Assembly (NCBI GenBank): GCA_033782935.1
Contig: JAWQEG010004798.1
Coordinates: 1-64,000, forward strand
DNA from: Petrolisthes cinctipes
Taxonomy: Eukaryota > Arthropoda > Malacostraca > Decapoda > Porcellanidae
Direction: 5' to 3'
DNA length: 64,000 nt
Positions 43,970 to 54,303 of the stretch are shown here, piece by piece. The position numbers were made by a program, and so were the translations under genes. How positions within the stretch are numbered: the first letter of the stretch is position 1; each line of letters begins with the position of its first letter. Under the pieces are notes generated by a model. That model was given only the letters and a program-made list of their open reading frames with translations. It was not told the origin of the DNA and did not search any database.

Positions 43970-44198
43970 TATGTGGAGGAGAGAGAGAGAGAGAGAGGAA
44001 GGGGAGTATGTGAGAGAGAGAGCGAGGGATTGATGTGGCCTTGGAGGAGAGAGAGAGAGAGAGAGAGAGAGGAAGGGGAGTATGTGAGAGAGAGAGCGAG
44101 GGATTGATGTGGCCTTGGAGGAGAGAGAGAGAGAGAGAGGAGGGATGGAGGGGAGTATGTGGAAGAGAGAGAGAGAGAGATGGAGGCCTTGGAGGGGA

Positions 44199-44279
<81 letters not shown>

Positions 44280-44370
44280 TTGAGGCCTTGGAGGGGAGTA
44301 TGTTGAGGAGGAATGGATATATTGAGGGAGGATAGAGACAGAGAGAGAAGGGGGGGGGGGGAGTATGTTG
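43970..44370. repeat. (GA)n/(TA)n microsatellite cluster (copy 2)
   Basis: Counterpart of 38795-39160, with more (ag)n blocks and a (ta)n run at about 44200-44238. Confidence 0.9.
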
Positions 44371-44764
44371 GTGTTGACGTAAGCAGTTCCAACCTTCTAG
44401 AGTGAGTCATTTATACTTGTACTGAACGAGTTGTGTGTATCTTACTTACCACATACACACAGCTCTTCTCCCGGGTACAGTAAGGGTTTATCATTTTATC
44501 TATTACACACACACACACACACATTATTCTACTTTTATGTTTTCACCTGTATGAGAGTTCCAAAAAACATGTCTATTTTCTAGGTCCAAAAATGTTCAAA
44601 TTCGTTCGAGATGCCTTGATAATGAAAGAGTTAGTGCATGAGAGGCCAGCGTGTAAATTGGTTATCAGGAATGCAGGGATGGGGAGGAGGGTAAAATAAA
44701 CTAGTCTTATGTATTTCAGTATTTAGAAATCCTTATAGGGAGTATAATTATAGCACATTGTTTT

Positions 44765-44900
44765 GGGTGGTAAATCTGGAGCAAATTATTCCTCCAAACT
44801 ATTCCAGGCAACAGGATACCATTATTTATTTTCGTCTGGGTCTGTTTCCTGGCATACTTTGGAGGAATCAAAAGTATACTATCATCTTAAAGGAGGATAT
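44765..44900. mobile_element. MITE family A relative
   Basis: gggtggtaaatctggagcaa, 'attcctccaaactattccag', ctggcatactttggaggaat and tactatcatctTTAA. The left end lacks the usual TTAAGGGGG. It closely resembles 47455-47602, so both belong to one subfamily. A second fragment (tccaaactatgtcaggaaac) follows to 44990. Confidence 0.65.
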
Positions 44901-44993
44901 ATATACTCTTTTTGGGTAAATTTGAAGGCTACTATACTGATATTCTTCTTCCAAACTATGTCAGGAAACGAATCACCTCAATGTTGGTAAAGA

Positions 44994-45157
44994 GAAGGAC
45001 CTTGTAATCGTGTATGAAAATTGGAGGCTTTAGATTCCTCCTAACTATGCCACGAAATAAGCTCCTTCCATATTATAGGTATGTGTGTGTGTTTCGTGGC
45101 AATATTTGAAGGACTCGCTAACCTCCAATATTCTGACTACATCACAGGGTCCCTTAA
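44994..45157. mobile_element. MITE family B copy
   Basis: agaaggaccttgtaatcgtg at the left, 'ctacatcacagggtccctta' at the right. Interior ggcaatatttgaaggactcg. Confidence 0.75.
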
Positions 45158-45366
45158 GTGGGTGCGGGAATAGGGGGACAGGCTTAGGGGGGGGGGGTTT
45201 GGGGGGTGCGGGAGTAAGGGGACAGGCTTGGGGGGGGGGAGGGTTAGGGGAATGCGGGAATAGGGGACAGGCTTTCTACCCACCCCAAGCCTGTCCCCCT
45301 ATTCCTGCACCCCCCCCCCCCAGTCCCCCCCCCCCCCAGCCTGTCCCCTACTCCCGCACCCCCTTA
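45158..45366. repeat. G-run / C-run inverted repeat (cruciform and G-quadruplex prone)
   Basis: Left half: units of about 45-50 bp with gtgcgggaataggggg, acaggctt and G-runs of 9-12. Right half: the complement (aagcctgtccccctattc, C-runs of 13-14, tcccgcaccccctTTAA). The two halves pair through two unit lengths. It begins exactly at the TTAAG end of a family B MITE and ends in TTAA. Confidence 0.85.
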
Positions 45367-45715
45367 ATTAATCTCTTATAGCTCATACAGACACCGGATT
45401 CCTAACACTAAATTAATGTACTGTGAATTTGTGTGCGTGACTGTACACACACTGCATGTTCATAGTCTTGTCTTATAAGAAAAATGGAAAAATAAACAAA
45501 CATGTGCACATCAAAAAATTTTATTCTGTGAAAGTTAATAATAAGAATGGCTGCTCACAATAGGTAAATATATGTAATTATTAGAATATGTAGATGGAAT
45601 ACATAAAGTCAAAAGGTTTGGTTTGCAAGTTAATGTTAGTTCAATCAATATATTTGTCTGCAGGATAGATGGCGGTGTTGTTGTATATATAGTTGTTAAT
45701 TGGGGAAATAGTTCT

Positions 45716-45869
45716 TTAAGGACCCTGTGATCGTGTATGAAAATTGAAGGCTTCTGATTCATCCTGACTATGCCACGAAACAAGCTCCTTCCATATAGGT
45801 AGTGTTTCGTGGCAATATTTGAAGGACTCATTTACCTCCAATATTTTTACTACATCACAGGGAACCTTA
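45716..45869. mobile_element. MITE family B copy
   Basis: TTAAGGACCCTGTGATCG at the left, catcacagggaacctta at the right, interior aagctccttccatataggta. The right TTAA is mutated to TTAG. Confidence 0.75.
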
Positions 45870-46124
45870 GTGTGATTCATCAAAGAAATCGGCTGGGTAG
45901 AAGTCTATCCCATTAACCTATCATATGGTCATTGAAGAATAGTTGATTAGTTACTCAGAGGAGATTATATAGTAATACACATGCATGCAAGGTAAAGTGA
46001 ATTAATAGTTTTAAAATACGGATACATTATGGCAAAGTGAAGAAAGCAACAGATAGGAACACTCGCTCACAGAAACATGTCCTTGGCTGATGTTTATGAC
46101 GTCAAATATCATTTCTTATAATAA

Positions 46125-46432
46125 AGTGTGATGTTATATTGGCAACACTTAGCCCCTTCTAATGATAAAGTGTGAGGTTACATTGGCAACACTTAACCCT
46201 TTCTAATAATAAAGTGTGATGTTATATTGGCAACACTTAGCCCCTTCTAATGATAAAGTGTGATGTTACATTGGCAACACTTAACCCCTTCTAATAATAA
46301 AGTGTAAGGTTACATTGGCAACACTTAACCCCTTCTAATAATAAAGTGTGATGTTACATTGGCAACACTTAGCCCCTTCTAATAATAAAGTGTGATGTTA
46401 CATTGGCAACACTTAACCCCTTCTAATAATGA
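46125..46432. repeat. Tandem repeat, unit about 51 bp, about six copies
   Basis: Each unit contains taataataaagtgtgatgtt, 'acattggcaacacttaaccc' and cttct. Variants: ttag for ttaa, ggtt for tgtt. No coding potential. Confidence 0.9.
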
Positions 46433-46864
46433 TTACCTTATAATATGGAAAGGTTCAGTAGATACACGTGTCCTGAACCTCTTGTTATCTGCTGGACTTT
46501 GTTCTATACATGGGGAACATTATATAATAGAAGGGAGGAAGACCGGGGTGGTGGAGTGAACATAATAATCTCACAATCTCGTTATCTTCGACGGAAATGC
46601 CACTCTAGAGTACCATAGAGGGATTTGTCATGCTGTAAAATGGTGTAGAGATATTAATTTATAACCATGGTAGAGTGATTTGTCATGCTGTAAAATAGTG
46701 TTGAGAAATTATTTTATAACCATGGTGGTGATAAAATAAAATGTATAGTATCATGCTGAATTTTAAGCACAGGTTGACAAATTATGTATTTTTTCTCACC
46801 AAAGTGCTGTAGAGAAAGACTTTTCAAAATTGAATGAGGTTTGGGCAGTGCCAATGAGGAGATT

Positions 46865-47185
46865 CTTGAACTTAATTGACTGGACAGAAGGGACAGTGTA
46901 TATCTTGAATTTAATTGACTGGACAGAAGGGACAGTGTATTATCTTGAATTTAATTGATTGACTGGACAGAAGGGACAGTGTATATCTTGAATTTAATTG
47001 ACTGGACAGAAGGGACAGTGTATATCTTGAATTTAATTGGTTGAACAGAAGGGACAGTTTATATCTTGAATTTAATTGGTTGACTGGACAGAAGGGACAG
47101 TGTATATCTTGAATTTAATTGGTTGAACAGAAGGGACAGTTTATATCTTGAACTTAATTGACTGGACAGAAGGGACAGTAGGCTA
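46865..47185. repeat. Tandem repeat, unit about 40 bp, about eight copies
   Basis: Units contain ttgactggacagaagggaca, 'gtgtatatcttgaatttaat', with variants ggttgaacag and an extra gattg. Confidence 0.9.
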
Positions 47186-47454
47186 TATTGAATCTTTTCC
47201 TGGCATTGGAATGTACAGTATATATATATAGTGTCTCTTGGTAGTGCTATGTAAACCAGAAAAAATTCAGCAGTAATAATTATGTACGGTATCCTACTGT
47301 TTGGTTTGCAATATTTCTATCTTTTTCAGGATTATGAAGGCCTACTCTTGACTGTTGTTGGTGTGGTTTGTTGTGACTTTACTTCTTTTTCAGGAATATG
47401 AATGAATGTCTACTCTTAACTCTGCTGTTTAGTGTTGCCTATATAGCATATTGT

Positions 47455-47602
47455 TTTAGGTGGTAAATCTGGAGCAAATTATTCCTCCAAACTATTCCAG
47501 GCAACAGGATATATTAATTCATCTGGGTGTGTTTCCCGACATACTTTGGAGGAATCAAGGCGCTCCAATCATTCAAAAGTATACTATCCTCTTAAGGACA
47601 GG
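47455..47602. mobile_element. MITE family A relative, next to the GTP4 3' end
   Basis: taggtggtaaatctggagca, 'attcctccaaactattccag', cgacatactttggaggaatc and ctatcctcTTAA. It lies about 75 bp from the GTP4 stop codon, so it probably sits in the GTP4 3' UTR. Confidence 0.65.
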
Positions 47603-47674
47603 AACCATTCTGAACAAGACCGAAGATATCTTAATAAAAATAACACAAATTCCCTATTAGCTGCCAGTGACATA

Positions 47675-50600
47675 TTACACTCGCAGATTTATCACTTGTT
47701 CAGTGAAAGTCTTATACTGATGGCCAGTGACAACATCTAGGAAGTCTAAAAAATACTCTGCATGGATCAGATACTGTGGGAAAGAAAGTTGGTGTACAGT
47801 GTCTGATATAAGGTTTCTTGTGTGTTGCAACAACTTATGGAGAGTGAAACCAACTGATTCCTTGGTTATGGTGGTTCCACTTGGATTATTTTGCTCTCCA
47901 TGAACACCTCCATCACAGGAACAAAAATTACATCTATAAGTGATAAGTGCTAATTTCTTTTTGGACTGGATTCTTTGAACCCTATGGTCCTGACCACAAT
48001 TGTAGCAGTACAGAAATATTCCATTTTTCTGGACTCGGTTCTTGTTCACTTCAAGACTCTTTGTGTAAACAGGTGCCATGCTCTTCAGGATTGCTATCCC
48101 AGTCTTTACCAGCTCTCTTGATGGGGCAAGGGAGAGCATTATTATACACTTATTTTCATTGGCTCCAACATCGTAACAAACCTCTTCAGCATAATGGATC
48201 AGAGTATCAACAAGGTGTGTGTTAGAGGAATGGTTTGAACTGAAATGACTGACAATTGTTACCAGTTTCCATACAGACTCACACACTTTGATGGCTTCTG
48301 GTTTCATCAGTTGAGAATTTTCAGTATAAGTAATGAAAACCTTCAATTCAGATTTTAAGTCTCTCTCTACTGACTCAAAAACTTGACTAACATAAACATT
48401 ATTTTGAAGAGTCTCCATGGTGTGAATAGAGAGTGGTAATTGTTCCTCCAAAGCCTTCATACATTTCTTCCAACTCTTATGTCCAATGCGCCAATAAGCT
48501 CGGTCCAATTCATCTACATCATCTCCTTTTTTAATGGTTAGAACAGAGTTGTTAAACTTTAAGAATAGTTTACAGTTAACTCCATAATTATTCATGGCTT
48601 CTACAATGGGTGGATTTTCTTGGTTATCAGAAAATGTAACAAATGTAATGATATGATCTCCACATGTTTCACCAAAGACAGTAGAGATGTAATCCATAAC
48701 AAGACGTTCAGAAGAAGTTAATCTTACTAGATGAGCCTGAGCTACAAACCCAATGGTATGAATTTCAATATTATGTGAAACAATGTTAGCCAGGAAGGTT
48801 TTAAGTGAAAGAACATGATCTCTAATTTCAGCCCCAGAAGAGTCATTAAGTCCAGGAGTATCAATGATAGTAATAGGTGTGTGTTCTTTATCATTACAGA
48901 AAGTGTAGGCAGTAATGATCTTAGTAATAGATTCAATATTATTACAACACCTTGCAACATGAATTAATTCACCATTTGCCTTCTTATTACCTTGGAAATA
49001 ATTAGCAATAAAATTCACTAGGGTTGTTTTACCACATCCAGCAGCTCCCAGCAAAATGATTACCTTCTCCTTCTGGACAGATTTAGTACCATAATATTTC
49101 CTGGTCATTCCACATATTTCTCCTTCCTCAATTGGTTGTAGAAGTGATGATGACAAATCACAGATGTGACTATTATTACTCATTGTGTGTAATGTCAGAC
49201 CATCTTCCTTAATATGATTTGTTTCACTCTGCTGAGAGACTGGACAAGTAATACTGGTTCCAATGGGATGTATTGTATCTTTCTCTTTAGTTATCTGAGA
49301 GACATTGGTTCCATTGGGATGTATTGTATCTTTCTCTTTAGTTATCTGGGTAGTCCCATGGTCTGAGGTGGAAGTCACATCTACAACCATTCTATATTTG
49401 TCTGTGTCAACACTGTCACTCCCATCACTAGTACGGTTCAACTTCATATCAGTTATGTTCCCTGAAGGCAATTTCCCTACAGAGTCATCATGGATTTTCT
49501 TCTTCAGTGATCTTGTACTGTATCCTGATAATTGTTTGTGTGTCATTTCAGTAGGCAATCCGTCATCAGTTTCCAGTTTACATTGTTGATTAATTATAGT
49601 ACTCTGTGGTGAGCTATTAACACTGGATTCACCGATGCTCTCCTGTATATCTTGCAAACCAGCTCCAAGTTCGCCCTTGATTTGATTTTGGCTTACAGGG
49701 CATTCTTGGTCTAGGTCTGCATTATTTATTTTCTCCTTGATTTGTATACACTGGTAATCCTCCCTGTACTTCTCCCTTCTAAAAGGTGTAATATCCTGCC
49801 CATAGTTGTTTTGTTTATTCCCATAAGAGTTGTCACCACGAGAATGTGTCTGTGTTGAAGAGTGAATGTGTTGGTGGTTTGAGGTATGGAGGCAATTGTT
49901 TTCCATGTTATAGACAGTGGTTCCATTGGTATGTATTGTATCTTTCTCTGTAGTCATCTGAGAGACATGACAACTGGTGTTCAACATGGCAGTAGTTACA
50001 TTGGGAGGTGTCTGTGTTGTCGTGTGAATGTGTTGGTGTTGTGATGTATTGAGGCTTCTGCTGTTTTCCATAGGACCAACACCCGTGACACTACCAGCCA
50101 AGGATGGCAAAGGGCATGACACAGTGCTGCTACTTTTATATAACATTTCTGACGTCATCAAATAAGAAATAAACTCTTGTAATCCATTCACTGCCGTCGG
50201 AATTTCCAAATTTCTCGATATTCCGTTGATGAAAATGGAGCCATACTCCCATGATTTTATGACATATTGTGGCCAGTCATTCATACCATCTTTAGTATAT
50301 TTAATAAGACTCTCCTTGAGGTCTAATTTTTCCCTGTCGGTCAGAGGTTGACTCAGGTAAACGAGTAGGTCTACTCGAGTAAATTTTTCTAAAGATCTGA
50401 CTGTCACTTCATTGCGCACAACAGTTTTAATACCACGAATTAATACAGTTCCAGTAGTATTATATAAACGATAATAATTCATAACCCAGGGGGTAGTATG
50501 TGATATTTCAATCATATGTCTGTTAATATCGTCTTGGTCCATAATATCAAAGGTGAATATGGCAGGATTTTCCATTGGGACTTGGTGTGACTGTAGTCGA

Positions 50601-53600
50601 GGCTGGTTAGTGACTTGAAGGGAAGCTTTACATACAGGTTCCATTTTCCCCAACCCAAGTAATCTGTAAAAGATAGTTATTAATATAAAAATAAGAACAT
50701 TATTACTGTACTCTGTGTGTGTGTATGTGTGTGTGTGTTTTGAGAAAGGTGAGAACTGAACGCTGAAGAGCCCGCTTATTGTCCTCATCTATGAAACATA
50801 ACAGCGAGAGGTCCAAAATCATGTCCAATTTCGTTCGAGATGCCTAGACACATTGTGTATGAAGAAGCATAAGTCGTAGTAAAGTGGGAAAGATGTATGG
50901 AGGTAGAGTGTTCCAGAGTTGACCAGTTGTGTATGTGAAAGATTGAGAGTACCGGTTAACTCTTGCATTAGTTAGGGAGTTGGATAGAAAAGGGATGAGA
51001 TCAAAAGGATTGACGAGTGTTGCATGGTTTCCTGAGGGAAGGAAGCATACATTGATAGAGTTCATAATGGTAATGTCCAATATAATAGAGATAGAAGAGA
51101 GAAAGTGATGCAACTTTGTGGCGAACAGAAAGAAGTTGTAGTGAATTAGTAAGAGGGAAGAATTGATGAGACAAAAGACCTTTGATTCCACTTTGTCCAG
51201 GAATGTTGTCATCTTTAAGCCACTTCACACATAAAAGCCATACTCCATACAGGTGTGGATGAAACCCCTGTACAGAGACAGCAACTGTGTGGAAGTGAAG
51301 TATTTACGGAATCTGCGCAGCACATCTAACTTCTTTGAGGCAGTTTTAACGAAACGGTAATCTGATTTCTGCAGGAGAGATTTCGAGAGACACTCCAAGA
51401 ATATTAAGGGAAGAAGAAAGATCGAATTATATGCTTGAAACTGAGGGTAAAGAAAGTAAGACGAGACAAAGAAGAGGTTATTTTTAGTTGCAGCTGAGAC
51501 CAGATGAGTTTCGGTGAGGAAGAGAAGATGAAATTCAGCAGAGAAGAGGTAGTGTTCAATACATGAGAAATTAGAGTAAAGGTCGTAGTGTTCAATACAT
51601 GAGAAGTTAGAATAAAGGTCACCAATGTTGCAAAAGTTGATGGAGAGTGTACCGTATCAGGGAATGGTCCAGGGCATCTCGAAAGTTAATCATCAACATA
51701 ATGCCCAGCAGACCGAAGGGAATATATTGGTCCACCCCTCTTTGGTAAGGAGTAAAGGAATTGAAGGTTATATAATGTTTTAATTCATGTGTGTGTGTGT
51801 GTGTTGGTTAGTATACAAGATATATATATATATATATAAAAATTATGGTTGGATTTCGATCACACTCTACGGGATTATTCTTAACATTATCAAACGAAGA
51901 AGTGGATAATTTTTGATAGATCCATGCAGGTCAGTTCTCAAGGTCCGGAATGAATATAATATAATTTAATCAAAGAGAATAATAATATTTACTGGATAGA
52001 ATAAAGATGAAATTTTATATGGGATATGTTTTTTTCCTTAGACTTAATTAATAAGACTGAAAATAATATACTTTTTTTGGTACTAAATTAGGGTTCCTTG
52101 ATTGCTCCAAATTATGCCAGGAAACGCGACCAGATTAATTAAGGGACCCTGTAATGTAGTCTAAAAGTTGGAGAAAAATTAGTCCTTGAAATATTGCCAC
52201 GAAACACCACCTGGTCCTATAGGGAAGGAGCTTGTTTCGTGGCATGGTCAGGAGGAGTCAGAAGTCTTCAATTTTATACACGATCACAGGGTCCTTAAGA
52301 AAAATCATAGTGTCCTGTTGCTTGGAATAGTTTGTAGGAATCAGTTGCTGCATATTTAAATTGACGTTTGCAAAGGTACGGGTTCCATCGGATGCCTATC
52401 TATGTATGTATGTTTACTATTAAGGGGAAAGTACAGTCGGCGGCAAAAGTCATGTCGCCTCACTCAGCATTTCATAAAAGATAACGTAAAGGTTAATCAT
52501 CGAATAAACACATTCACCATACAGAAATACGATATCCAGGGCTTAAATTAATATACTTATCTGTTTTTCCAGTTTACGAGCCCGTGAAGCTTATATTTCC
52601 ATACTTATTTCATGACTTGGCAGATGTTGCGACAGTATATTTGCCGCCGACTGTACAGTGTTGGTAAATCTGGAGCAATTGATTCCTGCAAACTATTCCA
52701 AGCAACAGAACACCATTATTTTTGTTCATCTGGTCCTGTTTCCTGGCATACTTTGGAGGAATCCAGGCACTCCAATGTAACAAAATTTAATTACTCCCTT
52801 AATAACATTACATTACTGAGTTCTTTGGAGCGTCTTGATTCCTCCAAAGTATATAAACCAAATTAAGAGGAATAATGGTGTCCTGTTGCTTGGAATAGTT
52901 TGGAGAAAATTATCACTTGTTGCAGATTTTACCACCAACACTGTAATCCCCCAAAGCTTATTATCGCTACTTTAAGGTGTTAATTCTTTTTTGGTACATT
53001 GGAGTGCCTTGATTCCTCCAAAGTATGCTAGGAAACAGGACCTGAAGAGCAAAAATAATCATGGTCTGTTGCTTGGAATAATTTGGAGGATTCGGCTGCT
53101 CCAAATTTACCAACACAAAACTTTCCCCGTAATATAATTTTACAGATAATACGTATGTACTATGAGAGTCAGAGAGTTCCCTTCATCCGGGACTCTGCGT
53201 GGTATGTGTGTGTGACGTCACGCTTACTAGAACACGTATGAGACGGCAGCAACAGGAACGATCAATGTATGTATCGATGTAAACATACAAGGCCAACCAG
53301 CCAGCAGCTATTTCTTTGTCCTGTTAAGTCGTACATACATACACACACACACACAACGTTTCATCCTACCCTAGCTATATATACTTAATGTCCTATGTCG
53401 GCAACTGTCCTTTAGTTTTTGGAGGGCTGCTGATCACTGCACACTACGGCAATATCACTCCGACCAGTATATATGGAGCAGAGAGCTTAGGAGATTTCTG
53501 ATTGATAGCATTTATTAGTGTTTGGTGGAGTCAGTCGGTAGCACTTTAATCATTCCCAGCACACCTAATTAAACGACTCTCAAAAGATAAGGAGTACATT

Positions 53601-53884
53601 TTATTATGCCTAGTTACATTGGCCTGAAGCAACTAAAATTGTAAAAAATTTACTTGACAATTTTCATCACATTATCCCGCCTATATTGTTTCTATTCAGC
53701 CTCTAGTTGCAGTCATAACAATAAATAAAATTGTTAATAATATTTAACTTACAGTATTATACTACACTGATAATAATACCTTCATTATTACTGCACTATT
53801 ATATCCCTCAGCCACACTTGTTATATATTATAAACACCAACGTAGACCTATTTAGGGCACGTTTGTAAGTACTTACTGGCCCAT
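47675..53884 (-). CDS. GTP4: large AIG1/GIMAP-like P-loop GTPase (2 exons, 998 aa)
   Basis: Exon 1 again gives only 8 coding bases: ATGGGCCA at 53884-53877 with a perfect GTAAGT donor. Exon 2 runs from acceptor ttttacag (first base 50663) to the stop at 47675. Total 2997 nt, 998 aa, starting MGQLLGLGKMEPVCK; an internal ATG (MEPVCK) is an alternative start. Layout: N-terminal domain about 30-190 (RGIKTVVRNEVTV matches HGIKTVEKK of GTP2 but is otherwise diverged); Asn/Gln/Thr-rich linker with two 17-residue repeats; P-loop GAAGCGKT (542-549); DTPG (604-607); G4-like FVTFSDNQ; Cys/His cluster C889-x2-C892, C914-x2-C917-x-C919-x4-H924; an insertion SGTTITKES; and a helical tail. From the end of the linker to the Cys/His cluster it is nearly identical to GTP2, but not outside. 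The 3.2 kb intron holds a retrotransposon remnant and nested MITEs, so the assignment of exon 1 is less certain than exon 2. Confidence 0.83.
50840..51655 (-). pseudogene. Non-LTR retrotransposon remnant, internally deleted (in GTP4 intron 1)
   Basis: Minus strand. Near 51640-51420 an endonuclease-type N-terminal part reads INFCNIGDLYSNFSCIEHY, then FSAEFHLLFLTETHL. It then jumps, near 51400, to the end of a reverse transcriptase: KSDYRFVKTASKKLDVLRR, STQLLSLYRGFIHTCMEYG, a stop, LDKVESKVFCLINS, and the tail SQSFTYTTGQLWNTLPP. The order endonuclease, (deleted) reverse transcriptase core, C-terminal tail is that of Jockey/CR1-type elements. The phrase DLYSNFSCIEHY is duplicated in tandem. It is dead: internal deletion, a stop codon and a frame change. 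Confidence 0.75.
51656..52065. other. AT-rich intron sequence with short GT and TA repeats
   Basis: No gene seen. (gt)n at 51788-51804 and (ta)n at 51820-51838. Part of the predicted GTP4 intron. Confidence 0.5.
52075..52375. mobile_element. MITE family A copy interrupted by a MITE family B insertion
   Basis: Family A halves: ggttccttgattgctccaaa with atgccaggaaacgcgaccag on the left, and tgtcctgttgcttggaatag on the right. A complete family B element (52139-52298) sits at a TTAA between them, so B inserted after A. Confidence 0.75.
52139..52298. mobile_element. MITE family B copy (reverse orientation)
   Basis: TTAAGGGACCCTGTAATGTA at the left, acacgatcacagggtccTTAA at the right end; TTAA on both sides. 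Interior ggcatggtcaggaggagtca. Confidence 0.85.
52420..52802. mobile_element. MITE family A copy interrupted by a TA-target element
   Basis: TTAAGGGGAAAG at 52420 and ctcccTTAA at 52799-52802 are family A ends. The element is split by 52434-52653. With that insert removed, the family order (gtgttggtaaatctggagca, 'tgcaaactattccaagcaac', atactttggaggaatcc) is intact. Confidence 0.85.
52434..52653. mobile_element. Tc1/mariner-like MITE, 220 bp
   Basis: Ends CAGTCGGCGGCAAAAGTCAT and, inverted, gacagtatatttgccgccga then ctg. TA duplicated on both sides (52432-52433, 52654-52655). No coding capacity. A relative with different ends (CAGTCGGCAAAAAAAG) occurs at 54171 and 59092. Confidence 0.8.
52803..53133. 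mobile_element. Two further MITE family A copies
   Basis: First copy about 52803-52965 (ttctttggagcgtcttgatt, 'gtcctgttgcttggaatagt', then accaccaacactgtaatccc). Second about 52973-53133 (ttaaggtgttaattc, 'acattggagtgccttgattc', 'atgctaggaaacaggacctg', accaacacaaaactttcccc). Together with 52075 and 52420 this makes four family A copies in about 1.1 kb. Confidence 0.75.
53134..53876. other. Remainder of GTP4 intron 1
   Basis: No gene seen. Holds a CRE-like octamer tgacgtca at about 53214 and an (ac)n run at 53341-53355. If the exon 1 call is wrong, this segment could instead hold the GTP4 promoter. Confidence 0.4.
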
Positions 53885-54170
53885 GAGGAAGGAATTACCA
53901 AGGAGGAGGAGGTATAATAATGAGTGGGATTGTAGTGTGGTGTCTCTCTTCTTGCCATAACTATACTACGTCTGAAACTCTGTGTGTGTGTGTGTGTGGC
54001 TAAGGTGAGGGTTGGTGGGTGGTGGTGGGCACTGGGAGGCAATGTGTTATAGGTATTGATTACTACGTTGCTATGCACGGCTATATTTTTTGTTTTCTTT
54101 TTATCCACGGGGCGGAGATGTAAAGGTTCCCTCATTAAAAACGTCTAAATTGTCTTTTTCGGTACATGTA
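53885..54170 (-). promoter_or_regulatory. Probable GTP4 5' UTR/promoter region
   Basis: Lies immediately upstream (minus strand) of the predicted 8-nt coding exon 1. Contains a (gt)n run at 53980-53997 and a G-rich stretch (gggttggtgggtggtggtggg). No TATA box at a convincing position. Purely positional inference. Confidence 0.3.
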
Positions 54171-54263
54171 CAGTCAGCAAAAAAAGTTTCGTTACCACCC
54201 CTACGTTAATTTTAACATCGATAAGCGCGGCAGGGTTGGTACCAAGGATAATAGACTATAAAG

Positions 54264-54295
54264 CAAGGATAATAGACTATAGTCTATCATCCTTG
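54264..54295. mobile_element. Miniature P-like element, 32 bp, inside the left end of its parent
   Basis: CAAGGATAATAGACTA joined directly to tagtctatcatccttg: two 16-bp ends with nothing between. Perfect 8-bp duplication CTATAAAG at 54256-54263 and 54296-54303. Removing it restores the parent's left end to match its right end. Confidence 0.88.
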
Positions 54296-54303
54296 CTATA
54301 AAG

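Larger units (their letters stand above)
39245..44449. repeat. Tandem segmental duplication, copy 2 (about 5.2 kb)
   Basis: Direct repeat of 33611-39244. It starts 'attgtatttggatctacaca' and ends with 'gtgtgtatcttacttac', the same word that closes copy 1 at 39243. Differences are few: isolated substitutions, a T-run replacing part of an (att)n array near 40583-40612, and absence of the 38230-38757 segment. The junction is seamless, as expected of unequal crossing-over. Confidence 0.95.

Noticed and set aside
43595..44410. 271-codon minus-strand frame
   Set aside because: Translation of (GA)n/(TA)n and the tandem 'ggaggggagtatgtgg' units.
46125..46432. Regular repeats that resemble a CRISPR array
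   Set aside because: Units are contiguous, without unique spacers, and the genome is eukaryotic.
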